NCBI GenBank assembly: GCA_029557025.1
Contig: JAKPRU010000492.1
Coordinates: 1 to 6,663 of the forward strand
Source: Candidatus Omnitrophota bacterium
GTDB taxonomy: Bacteria > Hinthialibacterota > Hinthialibacteria > Hinthialibacterales > JAKPRU01
Length of the DNA stretch: 6,663 nucleotides
Direction: 5' to 3'
Below are positions 1 to 6,663 of this stretch, one piece after another. The translations under genes were made by a program, and so were the position numbers. The notes beneath the pieces were generated by a model. That model saw nothing but the letters and a program-made list of their open reading frames with translations, made no database searches and was not told the origin of the DNA. Numbering within the stretch: the stretch's first letter is position 1; each line of letters begins with the position of its first letter.

Positions 1-1983
1 ATTGTCGGGAGCGGCGCGGCCGGGCTGAGCTGTGCAGAGTATATGTTCCGATTCCTGGAGGAACGTGGAACGGCTAATCCGCGCGATCATGTCGCCATTG
101 CCACGAATTTCCTGGGCGGCGGAACCTCCAATAACTCCGGCTCCGACAAGCAGACTTACTACCGCCTGAATGCCGTCGGCGGGACAGCGGACTGCCCGCT
201 GGATTTCGCGAAAACCCTGACCGCCGGAGGATGTATGCACGGCGACCTGGCCCTGATGGAGGGAGAGAACTCCACACGGTGTTTCTATCATCTGGTCGAG
301 AATGGTGTTCCGTTTCCTCATACCGCGTACGGGAGTTTTGTCGGCTACAAAACCGATCACGATCCCCGCCGGCGCGCCACCTCCGCCGGACCGTGGACCT
401 CGCGATTCATGTACCAGAAAGCGCTGGTTGAGATCCAACGCTACGGCATCAAGATTTTCCAGCATTTCGAACTTATTTCCGTTCTCACAGATCGATCGGG
501 GCCGGAGAAAAAAGTAATCGGAGCGGTGTTTGTCGATCGTTCCCGAAGAGACGAACCACACCGCGGTCTTGTAGTCATTCATTGCCAAAATCTGGTTGTG
601 GCAACCGGCGGTCCCGGAGACATGTATGAAATTTCTGTCTACCCTCCGGGGCAGATGGGAAGTCACGGCTGTCTGTTTGAAGCCGGGGCGGTTGCGCAGA
701 ACCTGACGGAATCGCAATTCGGACTGGCCTCTGTCGATCCGAGATGGAATGTATCCGGTACCTATCAGCAGGTAATCCCCCGTTATTTCAGTACCAGGTC
801 GGATGGAAGCGATCCCCAGGATTTCTTGAATCCGTACTTTCCGTCCATGCGGTCGATGGCAACGAACATTTTTCTGAAAGGGTACCAGTGGCCGTTCGAT
901 CCCGACAAATTGACGGGTTATCGTTCCTCGTTAGTAGACATCCTTGTGCATAATGAGGTGTTTTACAAAGGTCGCCGTGTGTTCATGGATTTTCGGGAGA
1001 ATCCGCGAGCCGGATTGGGACTGCGGGAATTCTCGCCGGATGATCTGGAACCGGAGGCGCGCAATTACCTTGTGAATTCCGGGGCATTACAGGATACCCC
1101 GATCGAGCGTCTCCTGAAAATGAATCCGCTCAGTATCGACCTGTACAGGGAACGCGGGAAGGATTTGTTCAAAGAGCCGCTGGAGGTGTCTGTCTGCTCA
1201 CAGCACAATAACGGCGGATTCAAAGTCGGTCCGTGGTGGGAATCGACGATCCGGAATCTGTTTATCATCGGGGAGCTCGCCGGGACCCACGGGGTAAAAC
1301 GTCCGGGCGGTTCTGCGCTGAACAGCGGGCAGGTGGGCGCTCTGCGGGCGGCGGAGTACATCGTGTTTCACTGTTTTGCGGATCTGCCGGACGAGCGGCA
1401 ATTCTGCGATTTGGCTAAAGACCGGATTCAGGGGGCTTTCGACCGAGTTGAGCGATGGCTGCATCAGGGAGAATCGGCGACTCTCGGTTTGCAGGAGGCG
1501 AAACGGGAAATCCGACATCGGACGACCGAACACGGCTCGCAAATTCGGCGACCGGATGGTGTGAGACAAGCCGTATCGGATGCGACACAGCTGCGGAAAC
1601 GAATTGCCCAGGAAGGATTAAGGCTGCAAGAAAAGAAAGACTTCCTGAAAGCCTGGCAGATCTACGAAATGGCGCTCACCTCGGAAGCGTACTTGACCGC
1701 GATTGATGCAATGATTGCGCGGGGAGGCGGCAGCCGCGGCTCGCACTTGATTACGGATGAAAAGAAAGGAATCAAGCCACACCCGATGCTGGGCGATGAG
1801 TGGAACTTTCTGCCGGAAAACGAGGAGTTACGGGGGGATGTATTGGAGGTTGCCTGGGATGAGGACGCGGGGCGCTTTGTCACGTCGGTCACGCCTGTCC
1901 GCCCGATTCCCGAAGAGGAGTACTGGTTTGAGAACACCTGGGAGGCGTATCGAAGCGGGAGGATCTATGAGGAGTTTGAATAG
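1..1983 (+). CDS. FAD-dependent oxidoreductase, succinate dehydrogenase/fumarate reductase flavoprotein-like (5' partial)
   Basis: The frame is open from base 1 to TAG at 1981-1983 (660 residues visible). It opens inside the Rossmann motif IVGSGAAGLS (GxGxxG, residues 3-8), which normally sits very near the N-terminus of these flavoproteins, so few codons should be missing; the internal ATG at 43 cannot be the start because it would delete the FAD site. Further family marks are GGGTSNNSGSDKQTYY (about residues 39-54, the flavin/substrate loop), VVATGGPGDMYE (about 199-210), QHNNGG (401-406) and GELAGTHGVKRPGGSALNSG (424-443), matching the H-x-x-x-GG and GE..G.HG.xR.GG.S.L signatures of SdhA, FrdA, AprA and NadB. 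A helical C-terminal part contains RGGGSRGSH (about 574-582), like the ESRGAH segment of SdhA. It is expected to be a cytoplasmic, or membrane-associated, flavin dehydrogenase/reductase. The usual catalytic-arginine segment of SdhA/FrdA (GRDVVxR) is not obvious, so the substrate is unknown. No iron-sulfur or membrane-anchor subunit gene follows; any partner would be upstream. Confidence 0.88.
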   Translation: MVGSGAAGLSCAEYMFRFLEERGTANPRDHVAIATNFLGGGTSNNSGSDKQTYYRLNAVGGTADCPLDFAKTLTAGGCMHGDLALMEGENSTRCFYHLVENGVPFPHTAYGSFVGYKTDHDPRRRATSAGPWTSRFMYQKALVEIQRYGIKIFQHFELISVLTDRSGPEKKVIGAVFVDRSRRDEPHRGLVVIHCQNLVVATGGPGDMYEISVYPPGQMGSHGCLFEAGAVAQNLTESQFGLASVDPRWNVSGTYQQVIPRYFSTRSDGSDPQDFLNPYFPSMRSMATNIFLKGYQWPFDPDKLTGYRSSLVDILVHNEVFYKGRRVFMDFRENPRAGLGLREFSPDDLEPEARNYLVNSGALQDTPIERLLKMNPLSIDLYRERGKDLFKEPLEVSVCSQHNNGGFKVGPWWESTIRNLFIIGELAGTHGVKRPGGSALNSGQVGALRAAEYIVFHCFADLPDERQFCDLAKDRIQGAFDRVERWLHQGESATLGLQEAKREIRHRTTEHGSQIRRPDGVRQAVSDATQLRKRIAQEGLRLQEKKDFLKAWQIYEMALTSEAYLTAIDAMIARGGGSRGSHLITDEKKGIKPHPMLGDEWNFLPENEELRGDVLEVAWDEDAGRFVTSVTPVRPIPEEEYWFENTWEAYRSGRIYEEFE

Positions 1984-1988
1984 GAGAG

Positions 1989-2013
1989 GAGGCAGGGCCG
2001 TTTCGTCTGCCTC
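1989..2013. terminator. Possible bidirectional hairpin between convergent genes
   Basis: The arms GAGGCAG (1989-1995) and CTGCCTC (2007-2013) form a perfect 7-bp stem with an 11-base loop, extendable by one G-T pair that enters the mutS2 stop codon. It lies in the 30-base gap between the flavoprotein stop and the mutS2 stop, where a shared terminator would be expected. No clear T-run follows on either strand, so it would be a weak or non-canonical intrinsic terminator. The call rests on position plus the inverted repeat. Confidence 0.35.
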
Positions 2014-4452
2014 TCACTCCTCGGTATCCCGAAACGCCACAACCGTAACCCCCGCGCCGCCCTCGTAATCTCTACCGTTCCGAAAGCTTCTTACAAGCGG
2101 GTGCGTTGCCAGATATCCCCGGACGGCGCGGCGAAGCGTTCCCGTTCCATGACCGTGGACAATGGTAACGGAGGGCGATTGTGACAGGACAGCATCATTC
2201 AGGGCGCGATCGACTACAGGCAGCGCTTCATCTACCGTAAGGCCGTGTATATCTACCTGGGTAACGGATTCTTCCTTGGGAACGTAATCCAGAGTGGCTT
2301 GAGGCGGAAAGTAATTCCAGACAGATTCCCGCAATTCCACAATGCGTTCCACAGGAACCCGCAGCGTCATTTCGCTGATGGAAAGTTCGACATCTCGTCC
2401 CCGATTCACAAGTTTAAGAACCTTTCCCCAGCCGGTCATTCCCTGAATTCGCGCTTCCAGTCCTTCGTGGATGTCCCGGGGATCGACCGGTTTTTCCTGC
2501 GATTCTCCAAGCCTTTCGCGGGCGGCGGCGGAGACGTCCTCCATCTGGTTGCGGGCAACGCGCAGCTCTTGGCGCAGTTGTTGAAGGAGCGTTTCGGGTG
2601 GCGCATTGGAAAGCGCTTTCTGTTCCAATTCCGCCAGGCGACGTTTCCATTCCTGCCGGAACTCCTGTTCCTGGCGATCGAGCGCTTTCAGTCGCCGTTC
2701 CATCTCGGTCAGCAAGCCTTGCGCTTTTTGTTCGGATCGCTTCAGAATCCGGCCTGCCTCCGTATTGGCACGGCGGAGGATCTCCTCGCTTTCCCGTTCG
2801 ACATCCCGCGCTTTGCGCAGTGCCTCTTCGGCATCCCGGCGATGCTGCTGAGCCAGCTTCAGCTCTTCCCCCAGGCGGAACAGCAGATCCTCCGCCTCCG
2901 CGCCGGATTCCCCGACATAGTTACGAGCCGACTGAATAATCTCGCTCGAAAGCCCAAGGCGCTGGGCGATCTGAATGGCATTACTCCGTCCCGGAAGGCC
3001 GAGGGTAAATCGAAACGTCGGCTCCAATGTATCCGAGTCGAACTCCATGGCCCCGTTAGTCACGCCCTTCGTGTTATGCGCATAGACCTTGAGGTCATTC
3101 AAATGCGTGGTAATAAACGCCATCACGCCTTTCCGATGAAGCGACTCCAGGATGGCTGTCGCCAGCGCGCCGCCTTCCACCGGGTCCGTACCCGATCCGA
3201 GTTCATCCAGCAGAACCAGGCTGCCCGGCCCCGCTTCCTCCAGGATCTTTCGAATCTGTGAGATATGCGAAGAGAAGGTCGAAAGACTTTGTTCAAGGCT
3301 TTGTTCATCGCCGATGTCCGCTCCGATGTAGCCATACAGCGGAAGCCGTGTTCCAAATTGCGCCGGGATATGCAGACCGGACTGAGCCATCAGAATCAGC
3401 AATCCCACGGTTTTGAGAACGACAGTCTTGCCGCCGGTGTTCGGGCCAGTAATTACCAGAATTCGGATATCCCGATCCAGCCGGATATCCTGTGGGACGA
3501 CCCGTTCCGCACCGAGGTGTTTCATAAGCAGAGGGTGTTTCGCTCCCAGCAACTCAAATGGCCCGTTCTCCACAAATTCCGGCTCTGTCATATCGAACCG
3601 GATGCTGAAACGGGCTTTCGCCGCAAGAAAATCCAGGTCCGCGAAAATCTCCTGGTTATTCTCCAGGTCCAGTGCAGCTTTGCCGACCAGGTTAGTCAGC
3701 TCCCGAAGGATTCGACGGACCTCCAGCTCCTGCTGTTTCTCCAGGTCTTTCAGGCGATTGCCTTCCTGGATGAGAACAAGCGGCTCGATATAGACCGTGG
3801 TTCCGGTCGCTGACCGATCATGAATGATGCCCGCCACGCGGTTCTGGAACTTGGCCTCCACCGGCAGCACATAGCGCCCCTCGCGCTGCGTGTAGTAGTT
3901 CTCCATGACATAAGGTTTGAAATCGGTGCGCAGAAGGATTTCAAGTTTCTTGACGATTTCCTGCCGCAATTCCCGGAGAGAACGCCGGATCTTTCGGAGC
4001 TCCGGTGAGGCGCTGTCGCGGACCTCGCCCATTTCATCCAGGACGCGGTCAATGGCCTCCTCAATATCCTCGCGCGGGATCAGGCGCTGCCCGTAATGCT
4101 GAATATGGGGCGCCTTGACTTGAATCTCACGCAGGGAAGATTGAATCCGGCGGGCGGCGATAACACAGTCCTTGATTTGGAGGAATTCCGGAGGTTCCAG
4201 CATTGCTCCTCCGATCCGGCTCTTTTTTATTGCCCCCGAAAGGTCGTGCAGTCCGTCCAGCGGCGGGTCCTGTTTTGCTTCCCACAGGCGGCGCATCTCC
4301 GATGTTTCACCTAATTCATGACGGATTTGAGTCAGGTCCGTGTGCGGGCGCAGGTCATCTACCCGCTGACGGCCCAAATCGGAGAACGCCAAAGATCGCA
4401 ACAGCGCGATCACTTTCTCATATTCCAGGACGGCCAGGGTATGATCGTTCAT
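2014..4452 (-). CDS. mutS2: MutS2, MutS-family ATPase with C-terminal Smr domain
   Basis: This 812-residue protein is close to the usual 780-800 for MutS2. It lacks the mismatch-recognition domain of MutS1. Residues 1-320 are the MutS core/lever region, including a helical clamp-like segment (about 140-260) and a GIIHDRSATGTTVYIEP stretch (208-224) typical of MutS2. The ATPase follows: Walker A GPNTGGKT (336-343), signature STFSSHI (391-397), Walker B LVLLDELGSGTD (412-423) and switch histidine TTH (448-450). A long charged coiled coil spans about 520-650, a KOW-like small barrel about 671-707, and the Smr domain about 732-808 with VDIHG (733-737) and HGHGTGTLR (766-774). In Bacillus subtilis MutS2 binds collided ribosomes and promotes subunit splitting; in other bacteria it has been described as a suppressor of homologous recombination with Smr nuclease activity. 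The start is the first in-frame ATG at 4450-4452 and preserves the family N-terminus (MNDHTLAVLEYEKVI). The region just upstream is A-rich without a strong Shine-Dalgarno. It is monocistronic here and divergent from the next gene. No truncation or frameshift is seen. Confidence 0.97.
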   Translation of the reverse strand: MNDHTLAVLEYEKVIALLRSLAFSDLGRQRVDDLRPHTDLTQIRHELGETSEMRRLWEAKQDPPLDGLHDLSGAIKKSRIGGAMLEPPEFLQIKDCVIAARRIQSSLREIQVKAPHIQHYGQRLIPREDIEEAIDRVLDEMGEVRDSASPELRKIRRSLRELRQEIVKKLEILLRTDFKPYVMENYYTQREGRYVLPVEAKFQNRVAGIIHDRSATGTTVYIEPLVLIQEGNRLKDLEKQQELEVRRILRELTNLVGKAALDLENNQEIFADLDFLAAKARFSIRFDMTEPEFVENGPFELLGAKHPLLMKHLGAERVVPQDIRLDRDIRILVITGPNTGGKTVVLKTVGLLILMAQSGLHIPAQFGTRLPLYGYIGADIGDEQSLEQSLSTFSSHISQIRKILEEAGPGSLVLLDELGSGTDPVEGGALATAILESLHRKGVMAFITTHLNDLKVYAHNTKGVTNGAMEFDSDTLEPTFRFTLGLPGRSNAIQIAQRLGLSSEIIQSARNYVGESGAEAEDLLFRLGEELKLAQQHRRDAEEALRKARDVERESEEILRRANTEAGRILKRSEQKAQGLLTEMERRLKALDRQEQEFRQEWKRRLAELEQKALSNAPPETLLQQLRQELRVARNQMEDVSAAARERLGESQEKPVDPRDIHEGLEARIQGMTGWGKVLKLVNRGRDVELSISEMTLRVPVERIVELRESVWNYFPPQATLDYVPKEESVTQVDIHGLTVDEALPVVDRALNDAVLSQSPSVTIVHGHGTGTLRRAVRGYLATHPLVRSFRNGRDYEGGAGVTVVAFRDTEE

Positions 4453-4478
4453 TTCAAAAAGATTCTTTTCTTGCGCTA

Positions 4479-4507
4479 TCGACTTTGCAATGGATTCGAC
4501 ATAGAAT
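4479..4507 (+). promoter_or_regulatory. Candidate sigma70-type promoter for the coiled-coil gene and mnmE
   Basis: TCGACT (4479-4484, four of six matches to TTGACA) and TAGAAT (4502-4507, five of six matches to TATAAT) are separated by 17 bases, the optimal spacing. Transcription would start near 4514, giving a leader of about 165 bases before the ATG at 4680 and ruling out the upstream ATG at 4512 as start. It was found by eye in an AT-rich patch between divergent genes. A promoter for mutS2 on the opposite strand should lie in the same patch, but I see no convincing pair of boxes there. Confidence 0.3.
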
Positions 4508-4665
4508 AATAATGAAGGATCGGCGAAACCTGCCGAGTCCCCGGGTTCGTATCTTTTCAGATCAGGACACGGCTGCGGAGCCTATCTGTCCGGCGGAGTG
4601 CGGTTACCCTACACCGAGTAACGACTCTGTGGAAGCGGGCCATCGGAAGTCACAGTCCATTCACC

Positions 4666-4669
4666 AGGA
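4666..4669 (+). promoter_or_regulatory. Ribosome-binding site supporting the ATG at 4680
   Basis: AGGA lies 10 bases before the ATG at 4680-4682. It is a modest Shine-Dalgarno core, but the competing in-frame starts at 4512 (ATG) and 4629 (GTG) have none, so it decides the preferred start. The peptide from 4512 to 4679 is also rich in polar residues and proline with no predicted secondary structure. Confidence 0.4.
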
Positions 4670-4679
4670 CAGCGAAAAT

Positions 4680-5834
4680 ATGTCAACAGACCTGGAAGAC
4701 TCCAGCGCGTCAGAAGCCTCCTTCGACAGTATTTTCGGCGGTGAGGACCAGAAATACCTCACCCTGGACCGATTTGATGACTATTGGGAGAGAACCCGTC
4801 CGCTCGAAGCCGACAGGAAAGGCGTCGATCCGAATAAACTGGTCCGATTTGTCCTCAACGGGAAGGTGAATTGGATCACCCAGGATGAAGCCAGTTTGTA
4901 TTTGCAGATTTCCGACGATACCGACAAACGCCAGACTGCCGTCAAAAAGGAAATCAAGCGCGCCATGCGGGGAGAATTCAAGTCCCTCTCCGATGAACTG
5001 TCGGTTCTCCTGGCGATATCCGCATCCACTCTGGGCCGATATAAAGAGGAACAGGCTATCCCCGAAGAGGAAATCCGACGCATCGAACCGACTTTACAGC
5101 GCCGGTTTCAAGAGGTGGAACAACTCACCAGCGCCATGCGGGAAATAGAGAAAACCATCGAGGCCAAAAGGAAACGGGAACCCATCTTCGAGGAATACGA
5201 ATCCAAACTGGGCAGAATGATGAACCTGCAACGCCAAGGCAAGACCACGGAAGCGGCCAATCTCGCGCAGGAACTCGCCGCAAAAAAACGTCAATATGTT
5301 ATTATGAGTCGCGCGCTTGAGCCGGATATCTATACGAGCTATTACTATCGGATGGAATTGCAGAAAACCAAGAAGCGGGTGCTGAATGTCCAGAAATATC
5401 TCTCGGCGCAACGCGAAGACTCCCTGGAAAATGAAATCCGGCATTTGAAGCAGGAACTCCACGATCTGAAGTCCGCCAAAGAGCAGGAAGATGACCTTAA
5501 GGCACGCGGAGTAACCGTGGACACGGATGAATACGAAAATCGTGTCGAAAAAATCGACAAAACGGAGAAGAAAATCGAGAAAGGGTCCTCCGAACTCTCC
5601 GCCATTGAAAAGGAAACCAAACTGATCGCCACGCAGATTGAGAATGTAGATGACGTGATAGCCTATATCAACGATGAGGTGCTGAAGGACAGCGGCTACG
5701 AAGACAGTATTGAAGATCAGGTTCGCAGCATGATGACCAGACAGAAGCTTCGAAAACCGAAGTTTCCGCCCATTGCCGCGAAGTTCTCCAGTCGTATGGT
5801 CATAGTGCAACACCGCGAGAGCCAGTCAAAGTGA
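4680..5834 (+). CDS. Uncharacterised coiled-coil protein with an HTH-like segment, upstream of mnmE
   Basis: I do not recognise a family for this 384-residue protein (stop TGA 5832-5834). Its N-terminus is acidic and serine-rich (1-25, MSTDLEDSSASEASFDSIFG). Residues 26-100 look globular, with LVRFVLNGKVNWITQDEASL (54-73). Residues 103-139 (LSDELSVLLAISASTLGRYK then EEQAIPEEEIRRIEPTL) have the spacing of a Cro/CI-type helix-turn-helix: helix, IS-x-STL-x-RY recognition-like helix, then P-EEEI-RIE. Two long heptad-rich charged segments follow (about 135-210 and 224-322), separated by a tyrosine-rich break PDIYTSYYYRMEL (215-227). The C-terminus is short and basic (353-384). There is no signal peptide or membrane segment, so it should be cytoplasmic. 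The preferred start is the ATG at 4680, which has AGGA 10 bases upstream; an ATG at 4512 would give 440 residues. mnmE follows after 54 bases in the same direction with no terminator between, so an operon is likely. Possible roles are a DNA- or RNA-binding structural protein or a cytoskeletal coiled coil; none is demonstrated. Confidence 0.8.
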   Translation: MSTDLEDSSASEASFDSIFGGEDQKYLTLDRFDDYWERTRPLEADRKGVDPNKLVRFVLNGKVNWITQDEASLYLQISDDTDKRQTAVKKEIKRAMRGEFKSLSDELSVLLAISASTLGRYKEEQAIPEEEIRRIEPTLQRRFQEVEQLTSAMREIEKTIEAKRKREPIFEEYESKLGRMMNLQRQGKTTEAANLAQELAAKKRQYVIMSRALEPDIYTSYYYRMELQKTKKRVLNVQKYLSAQREDSLENEIRHLKQELHDLKSAKEQEDDLKARGVTVDTDEYENRVEKIDKTEKKIEKGSSELSAIEKETKLIATQIENVDDVIAYINDEVLKDSGYEDSIEDQVRSMMTRQKLRKPKFPPIAAKFSSRMVIVQHRESQSK

Positions 5835-5888
5835 GGCTTTTCAATCTGTGAGTGCCGCCCCGACAAATTCCTCTATCGTCCGGCCGAT

Positions 5889-6663
5889 ATGACCGCCACA
5901 TTTGATTACTTCCGGGAAGATACGATTGCCGCGCTTTCGACACCGCCGGGCCGGGGAGCCATTGCTGTGCTGCGCATCAGCGGTCCTGCTTCACTGTCGC
6001 TCATACAGGCTCTCTCTCCTCCTTTGATGAGAACCCGGCCGAAACCGCGCCGCGCAACACTGGCGCCTCTTGTCCTCGACGGAGACATCCTCGACGAGGT
6101 GCTGATCACCTTCTTTCCCGCGCCGGAATCCTACACCGGCGAGGATGTCATTGAGATCGGCTGCCATGGAGGTTTGGCGATTGTGCGCGCCGTTCTTGGC
6201 GCACTCTACCGTTTGGGGGCACGTCCGGCCGGACCGGGCGAATTCACATTCCGCGCTGTTCGAAACGGCAAGTTGGATCTCATCCAGGCACAGGCTATTG
6301 GCGACCTGATTGAAGCGAGTACCGAACGATTCCGGCGCGCCGCTTTCTGTTCCTATCGTGGAATCCTTCAGCAAAAACTTCTGTTCATTGAAGAAAACCT
6401 GATCCAAATGGCTGTCAGGATCGAGGCATCCATCGAGTTTCCCGATGACATTTCCGAAGAGGAGGATTCGTTAGAAGTCCGTGAAATTCAAGCCGTTTTG
6501 CAGGAAATCCGGCAGATCGAATCGACCGCGTTTCGACGTCGGCTCCTGACCGAGGGATTTCGATATGTCCTGATCGGCAGGCCGAATGTGGGGAAATCCT
6601 GCCTGTTTAATCGTCTCGTGGGTCGGGACAGGGCCATTGTCAGTCCCCATCCGGGAACCACAC
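5889..6663 (+). CDS. mnmE: MnmE (TrmE), tRNA modification GTPase (3' partial)
   Basis: The frame runs from the ATG at 5889 off the window edge (258 residues visible of about 450 usual). The N-terminal folate-binding domain is clear: DTIAALSTPPGRGAIAVLRI (11-30), SYTGEDVIEI (81-90), CHGG (92-95) and PGEFTFRAVRNGKLDLIQAQ (116-135). The first part of the helical domain follows (IEASTE, 141-146; IEASIEFPDD, 178-187). The inserted GTPase domain begins with FRYVLIGRPNVGKSCLFN, P-loop GRPNVGKS at 230-237, and reaches the G2 region PGTT (255-258). MnmE works with MnmG to install the 5-carboxymethylaminomethyl (or aminomethyl) group on uridine 34 of tRNAs reading two-codon-box codons, using methylene-tetrahydrofolate and GTP. 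The C-terminal GTPase motifs and the CxGK cysteine are outside the window. The ATG at 5889 is the only in-frame start after the upstream gene's TGA and gives a normal N-terminus. It has no clear Shine-Dalgarno, so translation may depend on coupling to the gene 54 bases upstream. Confidence 0.97.
   Translation, partial: MTATFDYFREDTIAALSTPPGRGAIAVLRISGPASLSLIQALSPPLMRTRPKPRRATLAPLVLDGDILDEVLITFFPAPESYTGEDVIEIGCHGGLAIVRAVLGALYRLGARPAGPGEFTFRAVRNGKLDLIQAQAIGDLIEASTERFRRAAFCSYRGILQQKLLFIEENLIQMAVRIEASIEFPDDISEEEDSLEVREIQAVLQEIRQIESTAFRRRLLTEGFRYVLIGRPNVGKSCLFNRLVGRDRAIVSPHPGTT

Larger units (their letters stand above)
4453..4679. other. Divergent intergenic region / leader of the coiled-coil gene
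   Basis: These 227 bases separate the mutS2 start from the preferred start of the coiled-coil gene. An AT-rich patch (about 4501-4515, ATAGAATAATAATGAA) stands out from the G+C-rich surroundings and is the natural place for one or both divergent promoters. The plus-strand frame of the downstream gene stays open through the whole region, so an N-terminal extension (ATG at 4512, or GTG at 4629) cannot be excluded, but neither of those has a ribosome-binding site. A short inverted repeat (GTTAC 4603-4607 / GTAAC 4618-4622) is too small to interpret. I see no RNA gene, riboswitch core or mobile sequence. Confidence 0.6.

Noticed and set aside
520..590. Possible frameshift or domain break in the flavoprotein at DRSRRDEPHRG
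   Set aside because: The frame is uninterrupted and the conserved ATGG motif follows at the expected distance. This is most likely a surface loop between strands of the FAD domain.
2245..3261. Long plus-strand open frame (338 residues) inside mutS2
   Set aside because: It is fully antisense to the conserved ATPase, coiled-coil and Smr coding sequence. Its product is phenylalanine/arginine-rich without recognisable motifs, which is typical of a shadow frame in G+C-rich coding DNA.
4603..4627. Short inverted repeats (GTTAC/GTAAC and GAGT/ACTC) in the leader of the coiled-coil gene
   Set aside because: Stems of four to five base pairs are expected by chance. There is no T-run, conserved riboswitch element or operator-like symmetry.
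4203..4679. Plus-strand open frame extending the coiled-coil gene back over the mutS2 start (543 residues in total)
   Set aside because: The part from 4203 to 4452 is antisense to the conserved MutS2 N-terminus and its sequence is low-quality (proline/arginine-rich). The ATG at 4680 has an AGGA site, and the candidate promoter lies after 4470.
5094..5813. Minus-strand open frame (239 residues) opposite the coiled-coil gene
   Set aside because: It is phenylalanine/leucine-rich because it mirrors the glutamate/lysine-rich codons of the sense coiled coil. It has no motif and no ribosome-binding site that I can see.
5991..6407. Minus-strand open frame (138 residues) opposite mnmE
   Set aside because: The sense strand clearly encodes the conserved folate-binding domain of MnmE, so this is a shadow frame.

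Overview
This 6.7-kb stretch is an ordinary-looking, densely coding bacterial chromosome segment of moderately high G+C. It holds four protein genes and no visible insertion sequence, phage gene, tRNA, rRNA or CRISPR array. A full-length MutS2 (rather than only a MutS1) and a bacterial-type MnmE show a bacterium. MutS2 occurs in Firmicutes, spirochaetes, Bacteroidetes, Cyanobacteria, Deinococcus-Thermus and some other groups. The window alone does not fix the phylum; a spirochaete-like or similar G+C-moderate bacterium is only a guess.

Layout: (1) Positions 1-1983, plus strand: the nearly complete 3' part of a gene for an FAD-dependent oxidoreductase of the succinate dehydrogenase/fumarate reductase flavoprotein superfamily. 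Its first codons lie before the window. (2) Positions 2014-4452, minus strand: mutS2, complete, convergent with gene 1 across 30 bases that carry a small inverted repeat. (3) Positions 4453-4679: a divergent intergenic region with an AT-rich patch and one plausible sigma70-type promoter. (4) Positions 4680-5834, plus strand: a 384-residue acidic/basic coiled-coil protein I do not recognise, with a helix-turn-helix-like segment ahead of the coiled coils. (5) Positions 5889 to the window end, plus strand: mnmE (trmE), the tRNA wobble-uridine modification GTPase, cut by the window edge just after its G1 motif. It has no stop codon in the window, so a simple stop-to-stop ORF search would miss it.

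The coiled-coil gene and mnmE are probably co-transcribed (54-base gap, no terminator seen). mutS2 diverges from them. MutS2 is known in Bacillus as a sensor and rescuer of collided ribosomes (and earlier as an anti-recombination factor), and MnmE tunes decoding at the wobble base. The unknown protein therefore sits between two translation-related genes, but that is context only. The flavoprotein appears unrelated in function. I found no strong evidence for a new multi-gene system. The points most worth following are the unknown coiled-coil protein and the SmrB-like DxH motif in the Smr domain of this MutS2.
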